Source: Trichaptum fuscoviolaceum
Taxonomy: Eukaryota > Basidiomycota > Agaricomycetes > Hymenochaetales > Trichaptaceae
Assembly: GCA_910574455.1 (NCBI GenBank)
Contig: CAJSYZ010000005.1
Coordinates: forward strand, 1 to 64,000
Direction: 5' to 3'
DNA length: 64,000 bases
Both the position numbers and the translations under genes were made by a program. Positions 25,303-36,560 of this stretch are shown in pieces (the stretch's first letter is position 1; every line of letters starts with the position of its first letter). Under the pieces are notes generated by a model. That model did no database searches, had not been told where the DNA came from, and worked only from the letters and a program-made list of their open reading frames with translations.

Positions 25303-26264
25303 ATGGCATGCTCAGGTGCTATTTGGAACGATGTCGGGCACATCTGTCATGTTGACAACTGCAAGTGGGCATACATCGGAATTGTCAACCCGGACCACGA
25401 TTCGCACTCTCCCAGCAGATGGACCGCCACCGACCTTGCGAAGCTCAACATCCTCTCCGGCGCCCAGAGTTGGTTCTTCGACAAGCCCGAGCTCGACATA
25501 CAGAACCTTCCGATATCGCACTCCGTGCTCAACATCTCCATCGACAGCGGGCCGATCGAAGGGGACTTTGAGGCGAGCCGCTTCGTGCGGTATCTGCGGC
25601 ATGCGATGAACGCGAAGGAGGGCGAGTCGCGCGTGGACGACCTGATGGCGGAGGTGCTCCGCATCGCGGGCTTCTACGAGCATGAGACGCTGCACGTCGT
25701 CCGCCAGAAGAACGAGTTGCTCATCGCGGGCGGTGTGCTGTTCAACGCCATCCCTGATCTTGCGGTCCACGGCATCGAGGTCAGCGGCGCGTCGTTCCCG
25801 CGGCTAGTTGTCGAGAACAAGGTGCGCAGACTATCGAAGTCTAGATCTACTGTTGAGATACCCATGGCTGATTGGTTCTGTAGGTCATTGGTTCAGACGC
25901 CTCGGCTGCGATACCGCAGTTGGTCGCAGAAGGGATCTCCGCTGCCCAGCAGTACGTAGGCAAAGCAGCTCAGGTAGAGGTGTTCGACATCCTAGGCATA
26001 ATGACGATCGGTGCCAGTCCTATCTTCTTCCTTCTCCAATTCAGCCCTCGCGTGGTGGACTGCGTCAGGAACAACGTGAACGTGCCGCCGAAAACCATAA
26101 CCGGGTCTGCACATTACTTTATTCCTGTCGACAAAGAAACGGATATTCCCCAATACTTTAAGGAGGGCATGGCGAATCTTGACTATCGGAGGAGAATATT
26201 TTACTATCTTTTGGCCTTCAAGCAGAGGCTGTTCAACGTAGAACGGCAGTACGTACTCGGATAG
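25303..26264 (+). CDS. Uncharacterised protein with PD-(D/E)xK nuclease-like signature
   Basis: Two exons: 25303-25821 and 25884-26264. The 62-bp intron (GTGCGC...TGTAG, phase 0) gives 299 residues. The open frame extends upstream to 25189 only without an ATG; ATG 25303 in AAAGACTATGG is the first methionine. Residues 149-173 read as a PD motif (Asp152), about 18 residues, then V-V-E-N-K (Glu171, Lys173). QLVAEGISAAQQ (185-196) follows. That is the order of the PD-(D/E)xK nuclease core: an acidic residue, a strand with ExK, then a helix with Gln. The intron falls exactly after the ExK lysine. No membrane segment or signal peptide is visible. The C-terminal half (FDILGIMTIGASPIFFLLQF) resembles nothing I know. 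Nuclease function is an inference from three residues and their spacing. Confidence 0.6.
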
Positions 26265-26420
26265 TTCATCTCAGACGGAATACATGTCACATTCATCTAT
26301 AATAAATACAACAATAATGTATACAATGAGATGGGATATACAGAGTGAGATATAAAGGACATCAAATCGAAGGGAACCAGGAAGAACCGAGTCTGCAGAT
26401 AAGAAATGGATCATTACATT

Positions 26421-28719
26421 TTAGACGCTTCGAGGTACGTCGGGGTCGGGCGATCTCTCGACGTCCAGAGGCATGTGGAAGGTCATCGCTTCCCGGTCGT
26501 CAGCCCACAGGCGTGCCCACTCGAGCGCTAGACGATAGACGTAGACTACATATACCAGTTAGCGCAGCGGCTACTTGAATAAATGAACCATAGGGGGACG
26601 TACTCTCCATGTCTATCCTCCTCCCCATCGTATTTTTCCACACCTTCCCTGCTCGCGCAATGCGGCGGAGGAGGACCTGATTTTCGTTTGGTTCGAGAGA
26701 CGTGGACGAGGCCGTAAGGTTCGCGGCTTTGAGCATCGAGGGAGTCGGGCCGGAGAAGAAGGCGAATATGTTGTACAACTCGTCGTAGTTCTGGGAGAGC
26801 GGGATATAATGCAGCCTGCGCAGGGAATCAAAACATCAATGATTTGTGGATGGAAGCTATGAGGAAAAGCGAGAAAGCGTACCACGGCTGCAACCAATCC
26901 GAAAAGAACTCGTCGTAGACGGTAGCTTTGACAGGCACGCTGTCGGACGCCAAGAACGCGAAGAACCGGCCGGAGTAGCCCATGCCGTCCACGTCAACGA
27001 GGTACTTGTACTTCCAGTGCTCGCCCAGCGGGACGGACTTCGCAAACCGGTGGTCCTTCCGCAACGCCGCGCGCCCGCCGGGGTAAATCTCGCGCCCCAT
27101 CTTGCGCACGAACGCGACGTCCATGATCTCGTCGTTCAGCTGCCCAATAGGGACTTGCGCAGCGGTGTAAGGTGCGCTGGACGACGAGCGCGGGGTGGGG
27201 AAGACAACCGAGACGTTGTCTGTGCTCCCCGAGCTCGCCATACGCACGAGGCGGTGTCGCTGGTACTGCGGCTGAAAGCCCGCCGGCGAGTTCCCTCCAC
27301 CCGTCGTCGCGCCGCGCCAGAACACAACGTCCTTTTTCTCCGCCCACGGCACCTCCGCGTCGTCAAATGCCTTGGCCTTCATGTTCAGCGCGTCCCAGCC
27401 ATATGAATACGAGCCCGTCGCTTGGTGGTAGTAGTGGCTTGGGATGCGCACGTCCGCGTACCCCTGCGCGCGGGCGGGCGAGAACACGGGGAAGAGCACG
27501 GGCAGCGTGCGCCAGTCGGAGAAGAAGTGGCCCTGCTGGTAGTGCGCGGCGGGGTGCGTGCAGAAGTCGAAGCGCGAGTCGACGGTGGAGACGAAGTGTG
27601 GGATGCTGTCACTGTCGCTGTCGCTTGGCGCAGGAGGGGAGGGGGGTGAAGAGGGATGGTGTAGGTCCAGCAGATTCGTCGCGTGTCGCCGAGCGTGGTT
27701 GGTAGGTCTTACAGATACGAATTTCCGGCGCGCTTTAGAGAATGGTGGACAGGTGCGCCGCCATGACTCCCAGACACTTCCTTCGCCCCGCCAATCTGCA
27801 GTGAAGTTGTCTCCCAAGATCGCGCTTATTCCAGCTATGACCAAACTGTCAACAGATTCAGTCACCAATGAGGTTTGAAGCAGCTCACCTGAGCTATCCT
27901 GGACAGTCATCTCCGGAAACTCCTTATGCTCCCAAGGGATGAGAATCCGGCCTTCAGCTTTCCCGTTGATGGGGAAGTCCATGTCGGGAAACTTCGTCGC
28001 GGGTGAGCAACAACAGAAAGGAGAAGACACAAGCACTACTCACCCTGTTGCCCACTTTCTCGATCATCCTCCGAAAGCCATGCGCACGCGCGTTCACCTC
28101 TCTGTCTTGGCCGATATTGTTGGCGAGGTTAAGTGCCGTCACTTTCCCGCCGCTCACCCGGACGAGCGAGATCGAGGGCAAGTGCCCAACCTACTCATGC
28201 ACAATTTTGCATCAGCACTCAGCACGTCCAAGCATCACAAATTCTAGAATAAGTACGCACCTGGTCCACCCGCCTCCTCAGCTCCTGCCCCGACAGCGCC
28301 CAGAACGGCCGCAAATCCTCATCGATCGCGTCGAACTCGTCCTTCAGCACAAACTTGTGCTTCACCGCGTACCAGTACCACCTATCGAATCCCTTCGGCG
28401 GGTCGCGCCCATACCGCCTTCTGTACTCCGCGACCGCCTCGCCGAGCGACGTGCTCTGCCGTGCGAGCTTTGCGCGGTAGGCGTCCTCTGCGGCAGCCAT
28501 GAGCTGCGGGATCGGGTGCTCGGTGAGCGGCGGCGCTGATGTGCTCGCGGTCGTGGTCGCAGTCGTCGAGGCAGCAACCCGGGGTCGAGCGAGGTAGGTA
28601 CCGGCTTTCCAGAACACGACGGAGAGAATTGCGAGCTGGAGGAAAATAAACAGGAGGTCGGCCACCGCTGGGCGCGCGTGCCGGGACGCCTTCTTCCTCA
28701 GAGGCCCTTCAGCACCCAT
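26421..28719 (-). CDS. Glycosyltransferase family 90 (CAP10-like) protein
   Basis: Six exons, written from the 5' end: 28261-28719, 28044-28190, 27889-27991, 26883-27834, 26604-26815, 26421-26545. All junctions keep phase and the product is 665 residues, ending VPRSV. A basic N-terminus is followed by one hydrophobic helix (about residues 18-37), as in a Golgi type II membrane protein. The core carries features of the CAP10/GT90 family: DFPINGKAEGRILIPWEH, a DW...W acceptor region, DVVFWRGATTGG, and HWKYKYLVDVDGMGYSGRF. Next come KATVYDEFFSDW and QPWLHYIPLS. In Cryptococcus the founder Cap10/Cxt1 relatives act in capsule and glycolipid xylosylation; basidiomycetes carry many paralogues of unknown acceptor. 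The 54-bp intron at 27835-27888 is a multiple of three without a stop, so the frame reads through it. A (CCGAGT)n hexamer repeat lies just upstream of the start. Confidence 0.9.
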
Positions 28720-29645
28720 GTCCGAGTCCGAGTCCGAGTCTAATTTCTCGTTCTTGACGCCGTGACCGTCGTAGTGAGTGGTGGAAAGAAAAGAAAGGAA
28801 AGGAGAAAAAGAGAAAGGAGAGACGAAAAAATTAGGATTGGAGAGAATCAGGGACCGACGAGGGACATGTAATATCCGAGACCCTCCCGAGGGGCAAAAA
28901 CTATGTATGTAGAACCGGGGGTATGCGGGCGACGTCGCTCTAGATGGGCGCTCTGTTTGGCGGCCCGTCCTAAGGCACGACCGTTGTGCACTTTATAGCA
29001 GTCGAGAGATACTGTACTTGCCATGTCATCATACATCTAAATTTTTTCCCCACATGTTCGCAAAGGACATGCACACGGTCATATCCACCATATCGAAAAA
29101 CATAAAGAAGACGGATCGTGCGGTGAGCGCAGGAAGGTGTGGGCGCTGGTATCGTCGGCTATCCTTTCTAATCATTTCATCAACTCAATTTGAGCGTCCT
29201 CAACAGGGGCCGAGCCGAGCGTGACGATGACGACTTTAAATTCAAAAGGGCGATAAGCCAAGGTTTTGTTCTTCAGGATCAACAGCAACACATAGGCTCC
29301 TCGTTTCCGAGACATTCAGTCAAGAGAATGATCGACTAAAAAATACTCACGACGATGCTAAACTTCTTAATTTTCGTTTCACTTAGGAGAAGATGGTACT
29401 TGTGATTGATGATGGTACCATAAAACATTGATCGAAGAACGTGAAAGAGCGTCGGGCCCGGAATCTAATAAGTACAATGAGCTGCAGTTGCTGAGATGGG
29501 AAGGGCTGGAAACAGAGGTGATGAAGCTAACGAGTTAACAATAAATTAGTTGCGTATGAAGCGAATGTCGTGAATGTCAATCTTATTAAGGCGTCAGCGA
29601 GAGATGAAGTAGAGTCATAGTATGAGCACCTACCAGTAAAGCATG
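28720..29645. other. Intergenic between two minus-strand genes
   Basis: The CCGAGT hexamer is repeated at 28722-28741, and a purine-rich A/G stretch follows at about 28785-28850. No gene was recognised. The end of the region should hold the 3' UTR of the minus-strand gene at 29646. Confidence 0.5.
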
Positions 29646-30785
29646 CTACTCGGGATGCGAAACGTCTTCCAGGCTTTTCAGCACACTCCAGATGCCCGGC
29701 GCCGACTTCTCCATCTCCTCCTGCAGCCCCCACGTCTTCATGTGCGTGACAATCGCCTTCATCGCGCGCCGCTGGTCGGGCTTGAGCACCTTGCCCAGCT
29801 TCTCGCGCTCCTTCGCATACAGATTCGCCGTCTTCTCCGCCAGCCACGCCTCGTACACCTTCGGGCGCCGCTCCATGATCGCTTCGACGATCTCAGGCCC
29901 TGTCTTTGGCCCAAACGTGCGCGAGGCCTGGTACCCGACGATCGTGTCCTTTGTTGCGCAGAGCTCGTGGAAGAACTGGTCGAGCGGCATGTTTTGTAAT
30001 CGTAGGGCGGAGAGAACGTAGTTCAGCTTGGAAAGTGTAAGTGCTTCGCGCTGCTCGGCCATTTGCTTGTCGAGTGCCTCCTGTGCGGCCTTCGCTTCTG
30101 CTTCGAGGCGCGCCTTCTCCTCCTCTAGCGCAACTCGTTCTTCTTCAGTAAGCTCAGGCTCTGGCGGACCGTCCCCCTGCTGCTCCTCCCCACCCGTCGC
30201 CAATCGCGCCTCCAAGTCCTTCTGCACGATCTCGCGTGCCTCCCTGTCCTTCCTCAACGCAATCTGGCGCGCCTGCTCAAGCTTCAGCTCCTCCGGACTC
30301 ATCTTCAACGCCGTCAAGCGCCGCTTCTTCGCCGACGCGTCTTGCTGCTGGCTCTCCGCAGGCTGGAACTCTCCAGAAAGCACAGACTCGCCCGGGACCT
30401 TCCGTTTGCGCCGTTTGACCTGTGGCTGTGGCTGCTGCAGCACGAACTGCGGCTGCTGTAGGAGCTGCGCGGAGTAATAGGGCTGCTGGGTGTTGGGATC
30501 GTGGATGAGCATGGGCGGAATTGCGTATGGCGGTGGGATGGCAGGCGGCGGCGGGTCTGGTGCAGCGCGGAACGTGACGAGCGACGAGCCAGATGCGATG
30601 GGCTGTTCGTCATGTCGCGGGTTTGGCTGCTGAGCGGGGATCTGGGTGGCAGAAGGGTTGACGGTCGACAGGCCAGGGTTGTAGTCGGCGATGCGGAAGC
30701 GAAGCGCGGTGAACGGCGGCGGGGGATGCGGGGGCGGGGCGGGCGTGGCTGTCGGCAGCACGTAGGGCTGGAATTTGTAGTTCAT
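29646..30785 (-). CDS. Coiled-coil protein of unknown function
   Basis: This is an uninterrupted 379-residue frame starting MNYKFQPYV and ending SHPE. The first third is rich in Pro and Gln. A basic stretch KRRKRK (about residue 125) and a second AKKRR look like nuclear localisation signals. Residues ~165-260 are highly charged (LEEEKARLEAEAKAAQEALDK) and should form a coiled coil. The C-terminal 120 residues (FFHELCATKDTIVGYQ, RRPKVYEAWLAEK, QRRAMKAIVTHMKTWG) look globular and conserved, but I do not recognise the family. It is divergently paired with the alcohol dehydrogenase gene across 214 bp. Confidence 0.7.
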   Translation of the reverse strand: MNYKFQPYVLPTATPAPPPHPPPPFTALRFRIADYNPGLSTVNPSATQIPAQQPNPRHDEQPIASGSSLVTFRAAPDPPPPAIPPPYAIPPMLIHDPNTQQPYYSAQLLQQPQFVLQQPQPQVKRRKRKVPGESVLSGEFQPAESQQQDASAKKRRLTALKMSPEELKLEQARQIALRKDREAREIVQKDLEARLATGGEEQQGDGPPEPELTEEERVALEEEKARLEAEAKAAQEALDKQMAEQREALTLSKLNYVLSALRLQNMPLDQFFHELCATKDTIVGYQASRTFGPKTGPEIVEAIMERRPKVYEAWLAEKTANLYAKEREKLGKVLKPDQRRAMKAIVTHMKTWGLQEEMEKSAPGIWSVLKSLEDVSHPE

Positions 30786-30999
30786 CGTCGTCGTGCATAT
30801 ACAAGCACGATGTCAGTGATCGCTGTGTCCAGTGAGCAAACGCCTCAGGGCGTGCTTTGTGTGAGACGTCACGTGCTCACGTCTGAACGGAAGACCGGTG
30901 CAAGTCTTGCCCGTCTGGACTTTGCAGAGACGGTCACAAGGACAGCGAGCACCAAGGTAAGTCTCCCTCCCCCAGCATTCTCTCTTCATCGCACTCATC
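30786..30999. promoter_or_regulatory. Shared divergent promoter region
   Basis: The 214 bp between the start codons of the coiled-coil gene (minus) and the alcohol dehydrogenase gene (plus) must contain both promoters. No TATA box is obvious. A pyrimidine-rich stretch (CTCCCTCCCCCAG) precedes the dehydrogenase start. Confidence 0.5.
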
Positions 31000-32616
31000 A
31001 TGTCTATTCCAGAGATACACAAGGTTGTTCGACTACACCCAGCAGACCACACCATCCATGTCGAGACCTTGCTTGCGCCAAAGTATGTACTTCGCAGCGT
31101 TCTGGAAGTTACAGCTAACTCAATTATCACAGGATCGAACACCCGGATGATGCGATCGTCAAGATAAAGGTGCATACCGTCTTTGTGAACAACAGAAATG
31201 ATGTTGAGGTGACTTTGTTAGCTCTCTGGCCTTTGCGGCAGCGACTTGCATGGCTATCGTGGACATGAGGAGATCCACGACAAGTGCGTATTTCCTTACT
31301 TCCTATCCAGCTTTCTCTTATTATCTCTAGAGTCGTCACCGGACACGAGTTTGTCGGCGAGGTTGTCGCTCTCGGCGCATCGTACAGCCCAAACGCAACA
31401 GACAGACCAGCTCTCTACTCTACGCTGAAGGTCGGCGACAAAGTCGTCTCCCCGTTCACCTCGTCCTGCGGGGAATGCCAGTGCGTCATTAACCTTCCAT
31501 CCTCCTACACTTACTCACCCACCATCATAGCTTCTGCCGCATCGGCTTCACGTCTCGCTGCGCACACCAGCTACTCTTCGGCTCCGGATCCCTTCCAGGC
31601 GGGCAAGCGCAGTACGTGCGCGTCCCCAAAGCCGGCGGTACGCTCTTCGTCGTACCCACCGGCTCCTCACCTGGGACCGGCACACTCGCTGCGTTCTCAG
31701 ACACCTCGCTCCTCCTGCTCGCGGACATTCTACCCACTGGCGTGTTCGCCGCGCTTCAGTGCGTGCAGCACCCAAAAATCCAGCCCGTCCTCAAGGGCGA
31801 GCGCTATCCTATTGCGGGTCTCGCTGGCTGGCCAGGTGCGCAAGGTCTTGTAGGTGTGCTGCAGGACGACGGGTGGCCGAAGATGACTGAGGAGGATCGG
31901 GTGCTGAACTTGGCTGTTGTTGGTCTCGGGCCAGTCGGTGTCGTGCGTGTCCATCTTACTACTTTCACAATTGCGATTGACTAGTACTGCGCAGTGTGCA
32001 ATTGTCGCATTACTTGACTTCTTGGCCACGCTCAAAGTGACATACCGCATCGTCGCAATTGACCTCGTCGAGGCGCGGAAGGAGAAGATCCTCGCTGTGT
32101 ACCAGGCGCTCCCTCCTGACGCGCGCGGGACTGGCGAGTTCGTCGTCGCGTCGCCCGACGAAGCGAAGCAGATCATGAGCGACTGGACGGGCGGTGTCGG
32201 CGCCAACGGCGTGCTCGAGGTAGCGTACTCTCTCTCATCTTCATTTCACAACACAATCGCCCACACCATCTCCACCACAGATCGTCGGCAACAACCCCGC
32301 GCTCGCGCTCGCATACGACCTCATCCGGCCCTTCGGCGCCATCATCTCCGCCGGCGTGCACCAAGCCCCGCCCGTCCCGCTCACGGGACGACAGCTCTAC
32401 AACAAGAACGCCGCGCTCGAGTTCGGGCGCTGCCCCGTGCGCACGGTCTTCCCGCTCGCCGCCGACCTCCTGCGGCGCCGCCAGGACGTCTTCGGGGGCG
32501 TCGGCGGGGACGTCGCGCTCGTCGAGCGTGTCGTGCCCCTCGACGACGCTGCGGAGGCGTATGTAAAGTTCAGCAAAGGCGAGTGGGGGAAGGTCGTTTT
32601 CGATCCGTGGCAGTGA
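31000..32616 (+). CDS. Zinc-dependent alcohol dehydrogenase (MDR superfamily)
   Basis: Seven exons: 31000-31082, 31133-31169, 31222-31283, 31331-31480, 31531-31942, 31995-32219, 32281-32616. All are joined in phase by 47-61 bp introns, giving 434 residues. Catalytic zinc ligands are visible: Cys45 in GLCGSDLHG and His66-Glu67 in TGHEF. The structural zinc site is Cys107, Cys110, Cys113 and Cys121 (CGECHFC, SRC). The Rossmann motif is VVGLGPVG. The layout resembles glutathione-independent formaldehyde dehydrogenase-like and other medium-chain enzymes; the substrate cannot be read from sequence. No signal peptide is present, so a cytosolic enzyme is expected. Confidence 0.92.
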
Positions 32617-33438
32617 AGAAAAAGTGAACTGTATACTAGGAAGTATGTATTCTGGGAATTGTCCAATGCAATGGTATATGTAATGATTCATCTGCTTCTT
32701 AGACATGAGGTTCTGTCGACTGTAGCGTCAAAATCAGACCATTAGCGCCATATATTGTCATCACCTTCAGAATGCAATCTTATGCTTCCTCTGACGCCAC
32801 ATTTATCTTCTCTATATCATGTATTTATTGTAGATGATGGAAACACCATACTCAGCGTCTTTGCGCAGCTCTTACAAAAAGGCAGGCGAGAAGATGTACA
32901 TATCTTCGCTTCTTCAACAATTTCCTCATTCAATATAGTTAAGAAAGGATGCTCAACATCTGGGGAGTCTTGATCGAACACCGGACAACTAATACATAGT
33001 GTCTATGGTTTCATCTCTGAGGCTGTGTTGAATCGACGCAACTCTGGGCTCCGGATCTAATCTTTACAAAACCAAATGATGAGTTTGACAAGGAACTTCA
33101 GTAGAAACATTGTGAAACCCTATATACGTACATGAACTCTGGAGCTATAGATCTGGGGAACACTCTATTCCAGCACTTTGACAAAGATACCTGATCGATT
33201 CCTCGAATTCTCGAATCTGAGTGCGCAAATTCTGCGGCTCCGGTGTGCGTGATTTGCTCAGTACCCTACGTCCACTGTAGTCCCAAACAAGCAATGAAAA
33301 TGATTTCAGTTCGCAAAAGTGACTAGATAACAGGCCGAGCTTCGCCGGCAGATCCCTTACTCCCTCATTCCCTGCATTTGGCTCTCCACTTTAATAGTCC
33401 ATCTCATAGAGGATGTCAGTAAATAACAGAAACAAAGT
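32617..33438. other. Intergenic, nothing recognised
   Basis: 3' UTR of the dehydrogenase gene, then AT-rich sequence without a gene, up to the target duplication of hAT-1. Confidence 0.5.
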
Positions 33439-33552
33439 CTAGAGAGTAGAGATCCGCAAAGTCTAGGTCAGACCCAGCGTGACCCGGGTCGACCGCTGAC
33501 TTGGCCTGCGGTGACCTGACCTAATATTGGCCTGACCTGGTGGGTCAATGCA

Positions 33553-34194
33553 GGTCAAGTCATAGTCTCGTAACCAGACCAGGCTACTTATATGGGTCGC
33601 TTTGCTCGGAAGGTGTAACCGGTCTGGTTTCCAAGGTTTTGATTTAAAGAACTTGTCGCTGAGTTTGAATTATAATATAAACATAGTAGCAGACCCAGTT
33701 GATGTAATGACTAAGACGCGCGTAAAAAATAATGAAACCGAGCAACACATTGCCGCGGCCGAATGAAGCAAGTGTACCTGATGCATACAACCCGGCCGCA
33801 ATTGTGCATATAGTCTACACAAAATACATTCAGTGTAATTATGAGGGACTCCTTAACTACACTAATGCCTTATAGCATATAATCTTTAAAAGTTGATGCA
33901 CCAAAAAAACTTAGAGGTGGCAATCGAGCACAGACGCCAACGTAGTGCTGAAGCTGTCTGCCGTGACAACTTGAATTTAAGTTAGTTTTCTATTACATTC
34001 ACATGACGACATCTGACTTTATTTTTGGAATACAAGGGAACCAACCAAATTGCTACTGCATTTAGATTAATTTCAAACTCAGCGACAAGTTCTTGTAATC
34101 GAAAACCTTGGAAACCAGGCCAGCTACGCTGTGCTTGCTCCGCAAGCCATATAAAGAAAGTAGCTTGGCCTGGTCACGAGGCTAGTCAAGTCAC
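33553..34194. repeat. Long inverted repeat inside hAT-1
   Basis: An imperfect inverted repeat with arms at about 33553-33669 and 34072-34194 surrounds a ~400-bp AT-rich spacer. Shared landmarks are GTCAAGTCA at the outside, GGTTTCCAAGGTTTT in the middle and GAACTTGTCGCTGAGTTTG at the inside. Confidence 0.85.
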
Positions 34195-34539
34195 AGGTTA
34201 GGGTAAGGCTGGAAAATTCCGACCTGTGCCGACTTAAGCTGGCCTGAGCCGACCTAAAAGTTTAATTATTACTATATTTGGTGTTACTCGGCCACATTTG
34301 TATTGACTGAAAGTAGAAAATGTTGCCACTTTTGGACTGATGCAGTCCTGCCGCTGTTCCGGCCTACGAAACAGGGCCGTTTTTAGCTCCTTAAAGGGAA
34401 TACTAGAGCCCCATATGTCTCCATACATGGTAAGTAATCTTTTATATATTAAAACTTAATAATTATACAGTTAAAAGTATCATTTTAAATATAGTTCTAG
34501 GACAGAAAGTCGACCTAGGCTGACCTCCGACCTGACCTA

Positions 34540-35878
34540 CAACCGGTTACAAAAAGTGACCGTGATGTCACGCTGTCACACCTTTTTTTTCGCTCTTTCT
34601 TCACCTTGAGGCTTGCATTGCTCTGCAAACTGAAAACAAATGAATGCCATTATTAACCAGTATAAAAAGGAGTGTGCTAGGTTCCAAATGAAAAGAAAAT
34701 GACATAGATTTAAAACCGGGTGTTTCCACCATGTGCAGCAATAACAGATTGGACCCTTTGAGGCATAGACCTCACATACTTGTTAATGTCCTCCAATGAA
34801 AGAGAATTCCATACTTCCACCACTGCACGTTTGAGCTCCTCAACACTTGTAGGAGTGCGTGGTAGGGCCCTTATCCTCCGCTTAAGTTCCCACCATATGT
34901 TTTCCATTGGATTCATGTCGGGTGACAAAGGAGGGTGTGCAAAAGTCTTGATTCCATGTCGATTAAGCCAGTTCATCGTTGATTTGCTTGTGTGGCACCG
35001 GGCATTATCTTGTTGAAAGAAGATCAGACCCCGCTCTACTGACTTCTCTGTATAATAGTCCAGAAGCTTTCCATTGAGAACTTGTTCTTGGTATCGATCT
35101 GAATTCATTCCGCCACCCTTTCCACCAGGAAAATCAAGCACAATTAATGGGCCCTTGCTATCCAACATAGCACATGCCCATACCATCACCTTGACAGACG
35201 ACTGCTCAAATGTTGGAGCAGAGCATTCCTCGAGATCAGCTTCATCTGGCCTGCGGGAGACATAAACTGATCCGGGGTTGCCACCAATGTGCACATAGCA
35301 CTCGTCTGACCAGATAATTTTGCTAAATTGCTCCATGGTCCATTGGGCAATTGGCTTTGCCCATGCTGCTCGTTGTTGCTTGTGGGCCCGAGAAAGGTAA
35401 GGCACTCGACGCGCTTTGCGCCGATGGAATCCTTCGCTGGCTAACACACTCCGAATGGTTGAGGTTGACAGTTGCGGTGATAACAACTTCGCAACTTCGC
35501 GCAGCGGGAGGCGGCGGTTTTTTTTCACAATGCGCACAAGACGACGGCGAACACGAGGGGTGGCTTTCGGCGGACGGCCAGATCGTGGCGCGTTGTGCGT
35601 CGAACCCGTTGCAACAAATTTTTTCCAGATGTCGTTCACCGTCGACCATGGGATTCCAAATTCGGCAGAAACTTCTGATATTTTTGCACCAGCCATAATA
35701 GCTCCAACAATGCGGTTTTTTGTTGGAGAGTCATATTGAGATCGTGAAGAATTAGTTTCAGGCATTAAGAGAGTATTATAGAAGATGTAGTAATTGTAGA
35801 GAACGAAAACATTGAACACGAAGATTTTTTGCACTTGATTACATAATACAAATCACGGTTACTTTTTGTAACCGGTTG
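34540..35878 (-). mobile_element. Tc1/mariner transposon, apparently complete
   Basis: A 1339-bp element bounded by 27-bp inverted repeats that begin CAACCGGTTACAAAAAGT and differ at one position. It is flanked by TA on both sides (34538-34539, 35879-35880). It sits within hAT-1 and so inserted after it. It holds one full-length transposase frame. Confidence 0.95.
34710..35765 (-). CDS. Tc1-like DD34E transposase
   Basis: 351 residues from the first in-frame methionine (MPETNSSR). Residues ~15-125 contain two helix-turn-helix regions with an AT-hook-like SGRPPK (62-67) between them, matching the paired-like DNA-binding domain of Tc1 transposases. The catalytic triad is Asp154 (WSDE), Asp253 (QQDNARCH) and Glu288 (SPDMNPMEN), with exactly 34 residues between the last two. 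Length and motifs are complete, with no stop or frameshift, so the protein may be active. Confidence 0.97.
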   Translation of the reverse strand: MPETNSSRSQYDSPTKNRIVGAIMAGAKISEVSAEFGIPWSTVNDIWKKFVATGSTHNAPRSGRPPKATPRVRRRLVRIVKKNRRLPLREVAKLLSPQLSTSTIRSVLASEGFHRRKARRVPYLSRAHKQQRAAWAKPIAQWTMEQFSKIIWSDECYVHIGGNPGSVYVSRRPDEADLEECSAPTFEQSSVKVMVWACAMLDSKGPLIVLDFPGGKGGGMNSDRYQEQVLNGKLLDYYTEKSVERGLIFFQQDNARCHTSKSTMNWLNRHGIKTFAHPPLSPDMNPMENIWWELKRRIRALPRTPTSVEELKRAVVEVWNSLSLEDINKYVRSMPQRVQSVIAAHGGNTRF

Positions 35879-36549
35879 TACATTGACCTCGACCCGTAGG
35901 TCACAGCAGGTCAAGGTCAAGGTCAAGCATCTCAGGGAATTTTACTGACCTGATCAGGTCAAGGTCAGGGCAAAAGTACCGCTGACCTGGCCTGACCTGA
36001 CTTTGCGGATCTCTACTAGAGAGAATTGCTTGGGAACTGTCGAGATCCCGGGCTCCTTTTTGCATTTCCCGCACTTTCCCGCAAAGGATCCCGACATGAG
36101 CAGACAATCCCGCGGGGAGAATCCCGCCATTGGATTCCCGGCGCGAAACCTCATTCCCGACTCGCACGATCCCATGCTCACGTGACCTATCCCGCACCAC
36201 TGTCCCGGCAACCATGCACGCATACACACACTCATTTACGACGACCCGCCACGGCACACGTACATTCACTTATCAACATACGCTCATTAATCCGCTAGTA
36301 CCTCAAGGTGACAACCTGCAACAGTCTGGCATACCTAGTCTGGCTAGTCGCGGCCCCAGACCGCACACTGACGTCCACGGACAGGCCGTAGCCATCTGGA
36401 GAGACGGGATGGACATGCCTAGCATCGCGGTCGTAGCATGTATCGTTTGTAGTAGATAGGTGCGCATTGCGCAAGGACACTTAGCATAGATTAACTATAC
36501 AGTCTTTACGAAGTAGATAAATAGCTGTAGGCATCGTAAGGAGCACCCC

Positions 36550-36560
36550 ACTTTTGACCT
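36550..36560 (+). promoter_or_regulatory. Predicted self-primer (RNA 5' end) of Ty3-1
   Basis: ACTTTTGACCT is the exact reverse complement of the 11 bases at 36858-36868. In Tf1-type elements the first 11 nucleotides of the RNA pair with the primer-binding site. The TATA-like site ~35 bp upstream agrees with a transcript starting here. Confidence 0.75.

Larger units (their letters stand above)
33447..36015. mobile_element. hAT-1: non-autonomous hAT-type DNA transposon
   Basis: Perfect 17-bp terminal inverted repeats, TAGAGATCCGCAAAGTC at 33447 and its reverse complement ending at 36015, are flanked by an exact 8-bp duplication CTAGAGAG (33439-33446 and 36016-36023). An 8-bp duplication and termini beginning TAGAG (the hAT rule YARNG) identify the superfamily. 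Near both ends the motif GACCTG/AGGTCA is repeated many times, as expected of hAT subterminal transposase sites. No hAT transposase is encoded. The element is interrupted by a Tc1/mariner copy; without it, it is about 1.23 kb. Confidence 0.9.

Noticed and set aside
33470..36000. CRISPR-like array from repeated AGGTCA/GACCTG motifs
   Set aside because: The motifs are short, irregularly spaced, in both orientations and confined to the ends of a hAT element in a eukaryote.
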